Shown piece after piece: positions 1 through 9,074 of a stretch of DNA of 64,000 nt. Origin of the DNA: an uncultured SAR86 cluster bacterium (GTDB lineage Bacteria > Pseudomonadota > Gammaproteobacteria > Magnimaribacterales > D2472); NCBI GenBank assembly GCA_902583575.1, contig CACHWY010000003.1, positions 132,540 through 196,539 of the forward strand, read 5' to 3'. A model generated the notes under the pieces. It searched no databases, was not told the origin of the DNA, and saw only the letters and a list, made by a program, of their open reading frames with translations. Made by a program: the position numbers and the translations under genes. Each line of letters opens with the position of its first letter. Position 1 is the first letter of the stretch.

Positions 1-643
1 TTATTTTCTTTGGGTTGTCTGTTTGCTTAACTTCGCCCCAGTCAGAAAATATTTTATCTATCTCTATTTCAATGAACTCTGATATTTCTTTTTGGCTAAT
101 TTTACTTTTTCCGTATTGATCATTTACTTCTTGTAAAATTGATAATGTTATACCTCCTATTAGTGAAAAACCCATTCCAAAGAATCTTACGATATTTAGT
201 GGTGAGTGAAAAACACCTTCTTTTTTTGCTTGTTCGGGATGATTAACGCCAAGAGTTAGCAAATTATATCCTTTTACAAATTTTTTAAAGTCTTCTTTTT
301 TTATAAATCCTTCTTTATCTGAATCCCTTTTATAGATATTATTTTTTGCAACTTTATTTAGCGCAACACGTATTTTTGATTTTTCTTCCTCAATTTCATT
401 TATCAATCTTGGAGAAGGATTCTTTAAAAAGCTGACGATATATCTATCTTTTTTTATTGTGTTGCAACTCCAACATAGGGTCTGGAGGTTAAACTCACTT
501 AATGACAAGTCTCTTCTTCTCCGTCTTGGAATTATATGATCTGCACAAAGTCTATATTTTGATCCACATCTAAGACACTGTTTATCTCTTTGTCTAATTT
601 TATTGCTTAGATTGATCCACTCTGGAGTTTCAAGAAAATCCAT
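1..643 (-). CDS. HNH endonuclease, C-terminal end beyond the window
   Basis: The frame opens with ATG at 643 and is still open at base 1, so at least 214 residues are present and the 3' end is missing. Residues 20-64 form a Cys-type HNH domain: CLRC at 23-26, DHIIP at 35-39 (catalytic His36), Asn51, CWSC at 56-59 and N60. The family cuts DNA with one metal ion and occurs in restriction, homing and phage functions. After the nuclease comes a Lys/Glu-rich stretch with an EF-hand-like loop (DSDKEGFIKKED, 106-117) and a region of unknown fold. No Shine-Dalgarno is visible; the start lies 9 bases after the stop of the small membrane gene, suggesting coupled translation. It is probably an accessory defence or mobile-element gene. 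Its target cannot be told. Confidence 0.8.
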   Translation of the reverse strand, partial: MDFLETPEWINLSNKIRQRDKQCLRCGSKYRLCADHIIPRRRRRDLSLSEFNLQTLCWSCNTIKKDRYIVSFLKNPSPRLINEIEEEKSKIRVALNKVAKNNIYKRDSDKEGFIKKEDFKKFVKGYNLLTLGVNHPEQAKKEGVFHSPLNIVRFFGMGFSLIGGITLSILQEVNDQYGKSKISQKEISEFIEIEIDKIFSDWGEVKQTDNPKKI

Positions 644-652
644 TATTAAATT

Positions 653-820
653 TTATAATTTAAAACCCTTAAATCTTTTAAGAAGTATGAAGACTATCAC
701 TGCTAAAAACATTCCTACAAGAGAATCAAACCATCCAACAGGTCTTACATTTGAAATGTAAAGATAAAAGACTGCAATAGAAAGTATTAAAGATATAAAT
801 GATTTTATGCTAATTTTCAT
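653..820 (-). CDS. small two-helix membrane protein, unknown function
   Basis: This is a 55-residue frame starting at ATG 820 and ending at TAA 653. Two hydrophobic stretches, about residues 8-23 and 33-48, are separated by a short polar loop (SNVRPVGWFDS). The C-terminus is basic (KRFKGF). I do not recognise a family. It lies between the left glmS-tail repeat and the HNH nuclease gene on the same strand, 9 bases from the latter, so the two are probably co-transcribed. A small membrane protein next to a nuclease could be an immunity or anchoring partner, but nothing in the sequence proves it. No clear ribosome binding site precedes it. Confidence 0.55.
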   Translation of the reverse strand: MKISIKSFISLILSIAVFYLYISNVRPVGWFDSLVGMFLAVIVFILLKRFKGFKL

Positions 821-842
821 AAGGATATTTTGCCATATGTAC

Positions 843-887
843 TTATGAATGTCCTATTAATACACATAAGAGATTGCAACAAGTCAT
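843..887 (-). CDS. Cys-rich micro-ORF in the left repeat (14 codons)
   Basis: ATG at 887 begins MTCCNLLCVLIGHS and ends at TAA 843. The repeat copy at 2989-3036 has a matching frame, MTCCGFLCVLIRQLS. The motif TCC..LCVLI is shared, with some synonymous changes (Val and Leu codons). In this copy the candidate ribosome site is AAGGTG rather than AAGGAG. The start codon lies in the arm of a perfect 8-bp stem. This may be a leader peptide, or may simply be a side effect of a conserved DNA or RNA structure. Confidence 0.25.
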   Translation of the reverse strand: MTCCNLLCVLIGHS

Positions 888-905
888 ATCAACACCTTAT
901 GACTT
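881..905 (-). promoter_or_regulatory. conserved stem-loop in the left repeat
   Basis: AAGTCATA (881-888) and TATGACTT (898-905) form a perfect 8-bp stem around a 9-base loop. On the - strand the loop carries AAGGTG, and the ATG of the micro-ORF lies in the 3' arm. The same stem is kept unchanged in the right copy. It could control translation of the micro-ORF or be a recombinase recognition site. Confidence 0.4.
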
Positions 906-980
906 CTGCTAACACGAAAAAATAGGTGAAATTTTTAAGGTAGTTTTTACCGGGGTTAATTTTTGGTGATTTTTGAAACC

Positions 981-995
981 CCCGCAGATTGCGGG
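981..995 (-). terminator. hairpin after the glmS remnant, left copy
   Basis: CCCGCA-GAT-TGCGGG forms a 6-bp GC-rich stem with a 3-base loop, standing out in very AT-rich DNA. On the - strand it is followed by GGTTTC and AT-rich sequence. The T-tract is weak, so this is at best a modest intrinsic terminator. It would end transcripts coming from the R-M genes. It is identical to the right copy at 3130-3144. Confidence 0.5.
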
Positions 996-1109
996 ATTAA
1001 AATGAAAGACCGACTAAACTTACTCCACCGTAACGGATTGTTCTTATCCCAACCTATATTCTCTGCATTTTCTGCGGTGTTTGGAATAGTTAAGGTTTGG
1101 TTGCATGAA

Positions 1110-1379
1110 TTACTCATCAGTCTTCACAATTTTCTTATTATCTTCTATTAGTTTGTTAATTGAATCAGAAAGTATCATCACTTTACGACCTATTTTAAAC
1201 TTTTCTAAAAAACCATATTCAATATATTTTCTTACTTTAGAAGCTGAACAACCAAGCAAGATAGCTGCTTCTTTTATGTCATAAGCAGGTTTCATATTTT
1301 TATATTTTATTTCTTCACCAATACCGAGATGTTTCTCTATATTAGAGATTCTTGTTAATATCTCGTTCAGTTTATCCAT
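1110..1379 (-). CDS. excisionase/MerR-type helix-turn-helix protein
   Basis: This 89-residue protein has a predicted winged-helix DNA-binding domain of the HTH_17/excisionase kind at about residues 32-78: AYDIKEAAILLGCSASKVRK, then YIEYGFLEKFKIGRK and a terminal helix (DSINKLIED). Residues 1-25 look like a short coiled-coil helix. It is the last gene of the unit methyltransferase-nuclease-HTH, 29 bases after the nuclease stop. In R-M systems such a protein may act as a controller. In mobile elements this fold is typical of Xis/AlpA recombination directionality factors. Its position beside a glmS-tail repeat with no integrase present makes both roles possible. Confidence 0.7.
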   Translation of the reverse strand: MDKLNEILTRISNIEKHLGIGEEIKYKNMKPAYDIKEAAILLGCSASKVRKYIEYGFLEKFKIGRKVMILSDSINKLIEDNKKIVKTDE

Positions 1380-1408
1380 AATTTACTTTATATTCCTTGG
1401 ATACAAAA

Positions 1409-2161
1409 CTATAAACTTTCATAATCGTCGAAGAGATCTTTGTAAGAGTCTGAACTAACTAGTCTTATCCCACCCCCATGATTATGTTTTTTTCCTCTCT
1501 TGTCTCCTGTGCGATATATTCCAAGTCTATTGTCATATCTTGCTTTGCCATCTTTTATTAATTTAATTAGATTACCAAAATTAAAATTCATATAGACTGT
1601 TCCTTCTATATATTTAAAATATACTTTTTCATTAATGGTTTTTTCTTCTGCTTTTACAACGAATGTGTTCTTAAGTTTTGAACTTGCTTCTTTTAGTGAT
1701 TTAAATGACCAATAAACACTTTCATCAATAATATTTTCATCAAGATCACAGAGGATTATTTCAAGTCTTTCATTGGGTTCATTTATCCTTAATCTCATTT
1801 TGTATTTGTTATACACCACCGACCACCTATGATAATAAATTGAGGTTCTAAATACCTTTAAATTTGGGAACTCAGTATCTTTTATACCCCAATTCTCCCT
1901 CATGTATTCATCACCTCCATGAGGATAGTCTGGTTTCCTTGTAAATAAACTAGAAGCGGACTTGGTGTGTTTGCGCTGACTTTTGCATTCCCAACCTTCA
2001 AAATCTGCATCTCTTAGGTTGTTCTCTTCAACGCCAAGCAAAGTTTCAAAAGTATTGCCAATTGCTCCGTCATTCTTTTTTGCAAAGGGTTTATCGCTTA
2101 AGACATAACCAAGCGATTTGATTCTTTGAAATTCTCGTTTTGCTTTTTCTATGTCTGCCAT
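1409..2161 (-). CDS. type II restriction endonuclease, MvaI/BcnI-like
   Basis: This is a 250-residue protein. The N-terminal part has the pattern GNTFETLLGVEENN (35-48), then D53, then E58-C-K60. Glu39, Asp53, Glu58 and Lys60 have the same mutual spacing as I recall for the catalytic residues of MvaI (E36, D50, E55, K57), a monomeric PD-(D/E)xK enzyme that cuts CCWGG. A C-terminal HNHGGGIRL patch (about 226-234) may contribute a further conserved His. The partner methyltransferase lies 36 bases upstream on the same strand and carries an N4-cytosine-type motif, which suits a CC(W/S)GG-like target. The exact target is not readable from the sequence. The enzyme should cut unmodified foreign DNA. 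Confidence 0.8.
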   Translation of the reverse strand: MADIEKAKREFQRIKSLGYVLSDKPFAKKNDGAIGNTFETLLGVEENNLRDADFEGWECKSQRKHTKSASSLFTRKPDYPHGGDEYMRENWGIKDTEFPNLKVFRTSIYYHRWSVVYNKYKMRLRINEPNERLEIILCDLDENIIDESVYWSFKSLKEASSKLKNTFVVKAEEKTINEKVYFKYIEGTVYMNFNFGNLIKLIKDGKARYDNRLGIYRTGDKRGKKHNHGGGIRLVSSDSYKDLFDDYESL

Positions 2162-2197
2162 ATAAGAAATATGACATAAATGATTCTATAAAACTAT

Positions 2198-2947
2198 CTA
2201 TTTACTTAAAAGATCATTTGTCTTTTTAAGTCTTTCTTCTGCTATTTCTATATACCGTTGACTTATTTCGCTTCCAATGAATTTTCTATTTAATTGCTTA
2301 GCAACAACTGCGGTTGTTCCAGTACCCATAAAAGGATCATAGATGATGTCATCTTCTTTAGAAAAGTTTTCAAGTATGGTTGATACGAGTTCTTCAGGAA
2401 AAACTGCTCCGTGATTCTCTCCTCCGACTTTTTTTCCTCTTTTTATCAACCACAAATCATCAAGTGTTCCTCTTTTAAATTCTCCTCTCTTTCTAAATTG
2501 CCTGCTTATCGGATAGTCCTTCTCAAAAACAAGTATTAACTCAGTTCTTCTATTAAGAACTTGTTGTTGCATTGCTGGTTGACCATTTCCCTTATCCCAT
2601 ACAATTATCTCTTTTAGGTTCTCAGAAAACTCACCTATCATTTTAAAAATTGATCTTTTACTACCAGTAACAATTTGAATATTATAGAAAATTAAATCGG
2701 ATACTCTTAGGAGTTCCTTTAATACATTTGTGTGAAATTCATTGTATTCATCGATTGGTAGGTTATCGCTGAATTCAGTATATTTTGTACTTATTTCTTT
2801 AACGATTTGTCTTGAGCAGTATTTCCCATTTCTAATCCTTAGATTCATGTTGTATGGGGGAGAGGTTATAACAACATCAACTGAATCATCTTTCATCTTT
2901 TTTAATGTTGAAAGGCAATCTTCTTTATAAATTTTGTTTAATTTCAT
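2198..2947 (-). CDS. DNA methyltransferase, N4-cytosine (beta) class
   Basis: This 249-residue SAM-dependent methyltransferase has the catalytic motif IV TSPPYN at 28-33 before the SAM-binding motif I DPFMGTGTT at 204-212, followed by FIGSEISQRYIEIAEERL. That order defines the beta class. The SPPY form is typical of N4-methylcytosine enzymes such as M.MvaI, though some N6-adenine enzymes share it. It is the first gene of the R-M unit and protects host sites from the nuclease at 1409-2161. A TATAAT box ends 7 bases before the ATG and there is no Shine-Dalgarno, so its mRNA may be leaderless, which is common in R-M systems. Confidence 0.88.
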   Translation of the reverse strand: MKLNKIYKEDCLSTLKKMKDDSVDVVITSPPYNMNLRIRNGKYCSRQIVKEISTKYTEFSDNLPIDEYNEFHTNVLKELLRVSDLIFYNIQIVTGSKRSIFKMIGEFSENLKEIIVWDKGNGQPAMQQQVLNRRTELILVFEKDYPISRQFRKRGEFKRGTLDDLWLIKRGKKVGGENHGAVFPEELVSTILENFSKEDDIIYDPFMGTGTTAVVAKQLNRKFIGSEISQRYIEIAEERLKKTNDLLSK

Positions 2948-2954
2948 CGATTTA

Positions 2955-2983
2955 ATTATAACTTGTGATTATTGAAATTTCCA
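2955..2983 (-). promoter_or_regulatory. candidate promoter of the R-M unit
   Basis: On the - strand, TGGAAA (2978-2983), a 17-base gap and TATAAT (2955-2960) form a sigma70-like promoter. Only seven bases separate the -10 box from the methyltransferase ATG, so transcription would begin at or beside the start codon. Confidence 0.5.
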
Positions 2984-2988
2984 GGCAA

Positions 2989-3036
2989 TTAACTTAATTG
3001 TCTTATCAACACACATAAGAAACCGCAACAAGTCAT
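2989..3036 (-). CDS. Cys-rich micro-ORF in the right repeat (15 codons)
   Basis: ATG 3036 to TAA 2989 encodes MTCCGFLCVLIRQLS. A full AAGGAG Shine-Dalgarno (3042-3047) lies 5 bases upstream. A homologous frame is present in the left repeat. The SD is in the loop and the ATG in the stem of the hairpin at 3030-3054, so ribosome access may be controlled by folding. The frame stops about 42 bases before the methyltransferase start. It is too short for confident gene calling. Confidence 0.3.
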   Translation of the reverse strand: MTCCGFLCVLIRQLS

Positions 3037-3054
3037 ATCAACTCCTTATGACTT
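3030..3054 (-). promoter_or_regulatory. conserved stem-loop in the right repeat
   Basis: AAGTCATA (3030-3037) and TATGACTT (3047-3054) form a perfect stem identical to the left copy, with loop bases 3038-3046. On the - strand the loop carries AAGGAG and the 3' arm carries the micro-ORF ATG. A competing pairing, CATAAG with a downstream CTTATG, is also possible, as in switching leaders. Confidence 0.4.
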
Positions 3055-3129
3055 CCGCTAACAAGAAAAAATAGGTGAAATTTTTAGTCTAGTTTCTAAC
3101 GGAATTAATTTTTGATGATTTTTGAAACC

Positions 3130-3144
3130 CCCGCAGATTGCGGG
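3130..3144 (-). terminator. glmS terminator: hairpin downstream of glmS
   Basis: CCCGCA-GAT-TGCGGG starts 24 bases after the glmS stop on the - strand. The GC-rich stem is followed by GGTTTC and a poor T-tract. It most likely ends the glmU-glmS transcript. It lies at the distance downstream of glmS at which Tn7-type elements insert. Confidence 0.55.
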
Positions 3145-3168
3145 ATTAAAATAAGGGTTGGGTTAAGA

Positions 3169-4995
3169 CTACTCTACTGTGACTGACTTAGCAAGATTTC
3201 TTGGTTGATCAATATCGGTGCCCCTTAAAAGGGCAACCTCATAAGAAAGAATTTGAAGCGGAATGGTGTAAATAATTGGAGTTAAAAGAAAATCACATTT
3301 AGGCATATTAATAACCTGTCCTGATTTTAAATCCATTGTGATAGAAGGATCAGCAAAAACATACAGGGTGCCGCCTCTAGCCTTTACTTCTTCGAGATTT
3401 GAAACAAGCTTTTCAGCTATTTCGCTCTCTGGAGCTAATGCAATAACTGGCATTTCTTCATCAATTAATGCCAAAGGCCCATGCTTTAACTCGCCGGCCG
3501 GATAAGCTTCAGCATGAATATAAGAGATTTCTTTAAGCTTAAGAGCGCCTTCTTTTGCAATAGGATAGAAGATACCTCTTCCTAAAAATAAAGCATTATC
3601 TTTGCTTGCTATTTCAGGGGCTATCTCAAGAATTTTATCTTTTAATTTTAAGGTCTCATTTACAGTATCGGATAACGATCTCATTGCTGTAATAACACGA
3701 GTCCTTAATTTCGGGTTTTTATCCCTACTCTTTGCAAGCGCAAGAGAAAGCAACATTAATGCAGCTAGTTGAGTGGTAAATGCTTTAGTTGAAGCAACGC
3801 CTATCTCAGGGCCAGCATTAGTAAAAATGGAATAGTCAGATTCTCTTGCTAAAGAGCTAGTCGGTACATTGCAAATTGTTAGCGTTGATAAATAATCTTT
3901 TTCTTTTGCGTATCTTAATGCAGCTAGCGTGTCTGCTGTTTCTCCTGACTGGGATATTGTTACCAATAAAGAATCTTCGTCGACATGGGGATTTCTATAT
4001 CTATATTCTGAAGCATAATCAATCTGGGTTGGCAGCTCTGCGATAGCAGAAAACCAGTTTGCAGCAACCCTTCCTGCATGCAAGCTAGTTCCACAAGCAA
4101 CAATTTGGATTCTTTTTACTTTTTCAAATATTTCAGATGACCCTATGCCGAAGATATTATCCAATACATCATCGCCACCAACCCTGCCATCGATAGTATT
4201 TAGAATTGCATCAGGCTGCTCATATATTTCTTTTTCCATAAAATGTCTGTATTCACCTTTAGAGGTTGCCTGACTAGAAATATCAATTTGAGAAATCTCT
4301 CTTTCAACTTTATTTTTTGACTGATCATAGATTGTAAATTCTTCAGATGAGAGCTCTGCCACATCCCCATCTTCTAAAAAAATAAATTCATTTGTCAGCT
4401 GCGCTATAGCAAGAGGATCTGATGCAGCCAAGAACTCATCAGTCCCTATTCCAATTAGTAGTGGTGATTTATTTCTTGCAATAATTATATTTTTATCATC
4501 TTCTTTATCTATTGCTGCAATTGCATAAGCGCCATCAAGCTTTTCTTTAGTTAAATACATTGAGTCCAGCATTGAGTTGCCCTTGGCTAAAAAATGCTCA
4601 AGCATATGGGCTATCAATTCTGAGTCTGTTTGAGAAGAAAAATTGTAGCCCTCCTTTTTTAAAAATTCTTTTAAATCTAGATAGTTTTCAATAATTCCAT
4701 TGTGAACGATGTAGACTCTTTCATTTGACTTATGAGGATGAGCATTTTCTTCTGATGGTTCTCCATGGGTTGCCCATCTAGTATGAGCAATCCCCAGCTT
4801 GCTTTTTGGCTTTTCAGAGATCATCTTTTCTTCTAGTAATTTTACTTTTCCTAAAGTTCTTAAGTGGGCTATTTGATCATTCTGATGAAGCGCGATCCCA
4901 GCAGAGTCATAGCCTCGATACTCCATTTTATGCAGCCCCTGAACAAGAAGCTTTCCTACATTTCTGTTAGAAGCAGCAGCTATAATTCCACACAT
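3169..4995 (-). CDS. glmS: glutamine-fructose-6-phosphate aminotransferase
   Basis: This 608-residue enzyme makes glucosamine-6-phosphate from fructose-6-phosphate and glutamine, the entry to peptidoglycan and LPS amino sugars. It begins MCGIIAA, with the N-terminal nucleophile Cys2 of the class II glutamine amidotransferase domain (1 to about 240, including TRWATHG and the HNGIIEN region). Two SIS sugar-isomerase domains follow (roughly 285-425 and 455-600; VACGTSLHAG, SQSGETADT). It ends DQPRNLAKSVTVE, the very conserved C-terminus whose codons are the Tn7 attachment target. It lies 2 bases after glmU and is the last core gene before the accessory segment. Full length and intact. Confidence 0.98.
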   Translation of the reverse strand: MCGIIAAASNRNVGKLLVQGLHKMEYRGYDSAGIALHQNDQIAHLRTLGKVKLLEEKMISEKPKSKLGIAHTRWATHGEPSEENAHPHKSNERVYIVHNGIIENYLDLKEFLKKEGYNFSSQTDSELIAHMLEHFLAKGNSMLDSMYLTKEKLDGAYAIAAIDKEDDKNIIIARNKSPLLIGIGTDEFLAASDPLAIAQLTNEFIFLEDGDVAELSSEEFTIYDQSKNKVEREISQIDISSQATSKGEYRHFMEKEIYEQPDAILNTIDGRVGGDDVLDNIFGIGSSEIFEKVKRIQIVACGTSLHAGRVAANWFSAIAELPTQIDYASEYRYRNPHVDEDSLLVTISQSGETADTLAALRYAKEKDYLSTLTICNVPTSSLARESDYSIFTNAGPEIGVASTKAFTTQLAALMLLSLALAKSRDKNPKLRTRVITAMRSLSDTVNETLKLKDKILEIAPEIASKDNALFLGRGIFYPIAKEGALKLKEISYIHAEAYPAGELKHGPLALIDEEMPVIALAPESEIAEKLVSNLEEVKARGGTLYVFADPSITMDLKSGQVINMPKCDFLLTPIIYTIPLQILSYEVALLRGTDIDQPRNLAKSVTVE

Positions 4996-4997
4996 CT

Positions 4998-6353
4998 TTA
5001 GTCCTTCTTCTTAGACCAGTTTTCTTTATTGTCTTGTTTGGCTCTGCCAACACCAAGAGCATCATCAGGTACATCTTTTGTAATAACTGATCCTGCTGCA
5101 ACATATGCATTCGACCCAATTGTAACTGGCGCTACTAACGAAGAATTGGTTCCAATGAAGCTTTTATCGCCTATCTTGGTTGCATGCTTGTCTTTACCAT
5201 CATAGTTACACGTGATTGTTCCTGCTCCAATATTTGAGTTTTCACCAATCTCAGAATCACCCAAATATGCTAAGTGGTTTGCCTTTGAGTGCTTGCCTAC
5301 TGTTGTCTTTTTAGTTTCAACAAAATTGCCTATTCTTGCCCCATCATCAATATGACTTCCCTCTCTAAGGCGAGCATATGGACCAATTGAGCAACCTTTC
5401 CCTACTTTAGACGAGACTAAATGAGAAAATGCCTCAATAGATGAGCCATCTCCAATCTCCACATCTTTAAGAATACTATTTGGGCCAATAACAACATTGT
5501 CTCCTAGTGTTATTTTTCCATCTAAAATTACATTTACATCTATAACACAATCTTTTCCAACAGATATCTCACCTCTAACATCAACCCTAGACGGGTCTGA
5601 TAGGGTTACGCCCATTTCTAATAATTCTTTTGCTTTCATTTTTCTATAAATTTGCTCTAACTCTGCTAACTCTGCTTTAGTATTTGCGCCCTTAACTTCG
5701 TCATTCGGCACAACACATGTTTTAATTTTAAACCCTTTTGCATTAATTATAGAAACTATATCTGTTAAATAGTATTCTTTAGCTGCATTATTATTTTTTA
5801 CTTCATTTATTGCTTCCTCTAAGAGCTTTTTATTACAGCATAAAATCCCAGTAAAGATTTCATTAATTAGCTTATCTTCATTAGAAGCATCTTTTTCTTC
5901 AACTATTGCTTCTGCTAGACCATCTGAATCCTTTTTTACTCTTCCATAACCAGTTGGATTGTCCATAAGGGTTGTTAAAATTGTTAGGCTGTCTATGGTC
6001 GAGGTAATTAAATTTTCTAAAGTATTTTTTTGAATTAGTGGGACATCTCCGTATAGAACAAGAACTTTGGATTCAGCTGATATTGTGTTTAATGAAGATT
6101 TGACTGCATCAGCAGTCCCAATTGCTTCTTTTTGTTCGCTTATATTGGTTTTGCCATTAAAAGAATTAGTTTCTTTTATTATTGACTCTTTTTCATAGCC
6201 AACCACAAACGTCGCCTCATCTGATATGTCTTGAACGGTTTCATAAATTCTTTTAAGCATAGAGTGTCCGCCAACTGGCTGAAGAGATTTTGCTTTAGAT
6301 GAAAGCATTCTTGAGCCCTCGCCCGCAGCTAATATTACAGTATGAATTTTCAC
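4998..6353 (-). CDS. glmU: bifunctional UDP-GlcNAc pyrophosphorylase / GlcN-1-P acetyltransferase
   Basis: This 451-residue cytoplasmic enzyme performs the last two steps to UDP-GlcNAc. The N-terminal uridyltransferase domain shows LAAGEGSRM (8-16) and LYGDVPLI. The C-terminal half, from about residue 250, is a left-handed beta-helix of hexapeptide repeats (IGDGSSIEAFSHL, IGPYARLREG, NIGAGTITCNYDGKDKH) that holds the acetyl-CoA site. Length matches the family. It sits between atpC (24-base gap) and glmS (2-base gap), so amino-sugar synthesis is probably transcribed together with ATP synthase. Confidence 0.98.
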   Translation of the reverse strand: MKIHTVILAAGEGSRMLSSKAKSLQPVGGHSMLKRIYETVQDISDEATFVVGYEKESIIKETNSFNGKTNISEQKEAIGTADAVKSSLNTISAESKVLVLYGDVPLIQKNTLENLITSTIDSLTILTTLMDNPTGYGRVKKDSDGLAEAIVEEKDASNEDKLINEIFTGILCCNKKLLEEAINEVKNNNAAKEYYLTDIVSIINAKGFKIKTCVVPNDEVKGANTKAELAELEQIYRKMKAKELLEMGVTLSDPSRVDVRGEISVGKDCVIDVNVILDGKITLGDNVVIGPNSILKDVEIGDGSSIEAFSHLVSSKVGKGCSIGPYARLREGSHIDDGARIGNFVETKKTTVGKHSKANHLAYLGDSEIGENSNIGAGTITCNYDGKDKHATKIGDKSFIGTNSSLVAPVTIGSNAYVAAGSVITKDVPDDALGVGRAKQDNKENWSKKKD

Positions 6354-6377
6354 AATAAATAAGGCTAAATAGATACC

Positions 6378-6791
6378 TTACTGTTTTTTACGGAGTTTTT
6401 GAATAGTTTTAAGTCTTGCTACTGCTTCGGCTAGCTGAGCGGATGCTTTAGCATAATCGAGTGTGGCATCTTTATTTGCTAATTCTTGCTCTGCTATTTC
6501 TTTTGCCTTTATTGCCTCAGACTCATCAAGGCTATCTGCTCTTTCTGCTGTATCTGATAAAACAGTAACTAAATCAGGCTGCACCTCTAAAAATCCGCCT
6601 GAACAAAAAAACGCTTCTTCTTCTGATCCGTTTTGAACTCTAACTGGACCAGCAGCCAAACCTGTTAAAAGTGGTGTATGTCCTGGCGCTATGCCTAGCT
6701 CGCCAAGTGTTCCGGTGGCATAGACCATAGTTGCTTCACCAGAATAAATCTCTTCGCTTGACGAAACTATATTAATTTTAATAGTGCTCAT
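6378..6791 (-). CDS. atpC: ATP synthase F1 epsilon subunit
   Basis: This 137-residue protein has an N-terminal beta-sandwich (GELGIAPGHTPLLTGLAAGPVRV) and a C-terminal helical hairpin (about 88-137, ending LKTIQKLRKKQ). It is part of the central stalk with gamma and can inhibit ATP hydrolysis through its C-terminal helices. It starts 2 bases after atpD and is the last gene of the atpIBEFHAGDC cluster. Confidence 0.97.
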   Translation of the reverse strand: MSTIKINIVSSSEEIYSGEATMVYATGTLGELGIAPGHTPLLTGLAAGPVRVQNGSEEEAFFCSGGFLEVQPDLVTVLSDTAERADSLDESEAIKAKEIAEQELANKDATLDYAKASAQLAEAVARLKTIQKLRKKQ

Positions 6792-6793
6792 TG

Positions 6794-9066
<2,273 letters not shown>

Positions 9067-9074
9067 TATTTAAA

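Larger units (their letters stand above)
851..1035 (-). repeat. left copy of the ~185-bp glmS-tail direct repeat
   Basis: This aligns without gaps to about 3000-3184 at a constant offset of 2149, with roughly 84% identity over 851-1022. Reading on the - strand, the order is: the last codons of a glmS gene (about 1022-1037, encoding SVTVE then TAA 1020-1022), a spacer, the hairpin 981-995, AT-rich sequence and the stem-loop 881-905. Bases 967-1003 match 3116-3152 exactly (37 bp). In the glmS tail the differences from the right copy fall at codon third positions, except in the first shared codon, so it looks like a true but diverged glmS end. Only about six codons are kept; the upstream sequence is unrelated to glmS. 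Confidence 0.85.
3000..3184 (-). repeat. right copy of the ~185-bp glmS-tail direct repeat
   Basis: This is the partner of 851-1035. It begins in the 3' end of the intact glmS (stop 3169-3171), runs through the hairpin 3130-3144 and the stem-loop 3030-3054, and ends about 50 bases before the methyltransferase start. The two copies are in the same orientation and enclose the R-M cassette. This suggests insertion, or recombinational capture, at the 3' end of glmS. Confidence 0.85.

Noticed and set aside
963..1151. 62-codon + strand open frame across the left repeat
   Set aside because: It reads through the hairpin and the antisense glmS tail, has no ribosome site and no recognisable domain.
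820..3168. Simple IS element around the R-M genes
   Set aside because: No transposase, no short terminal inverted repeats and no short target duplication. The boundaries are long, diverged direct repeats instead.
5207..5222. CACGTG-containing parS-like sequence within glmU
   Set aside because: Only the core and one arm match. The other arm (GATTGT) departs from the consensus and destroys the palindrome.
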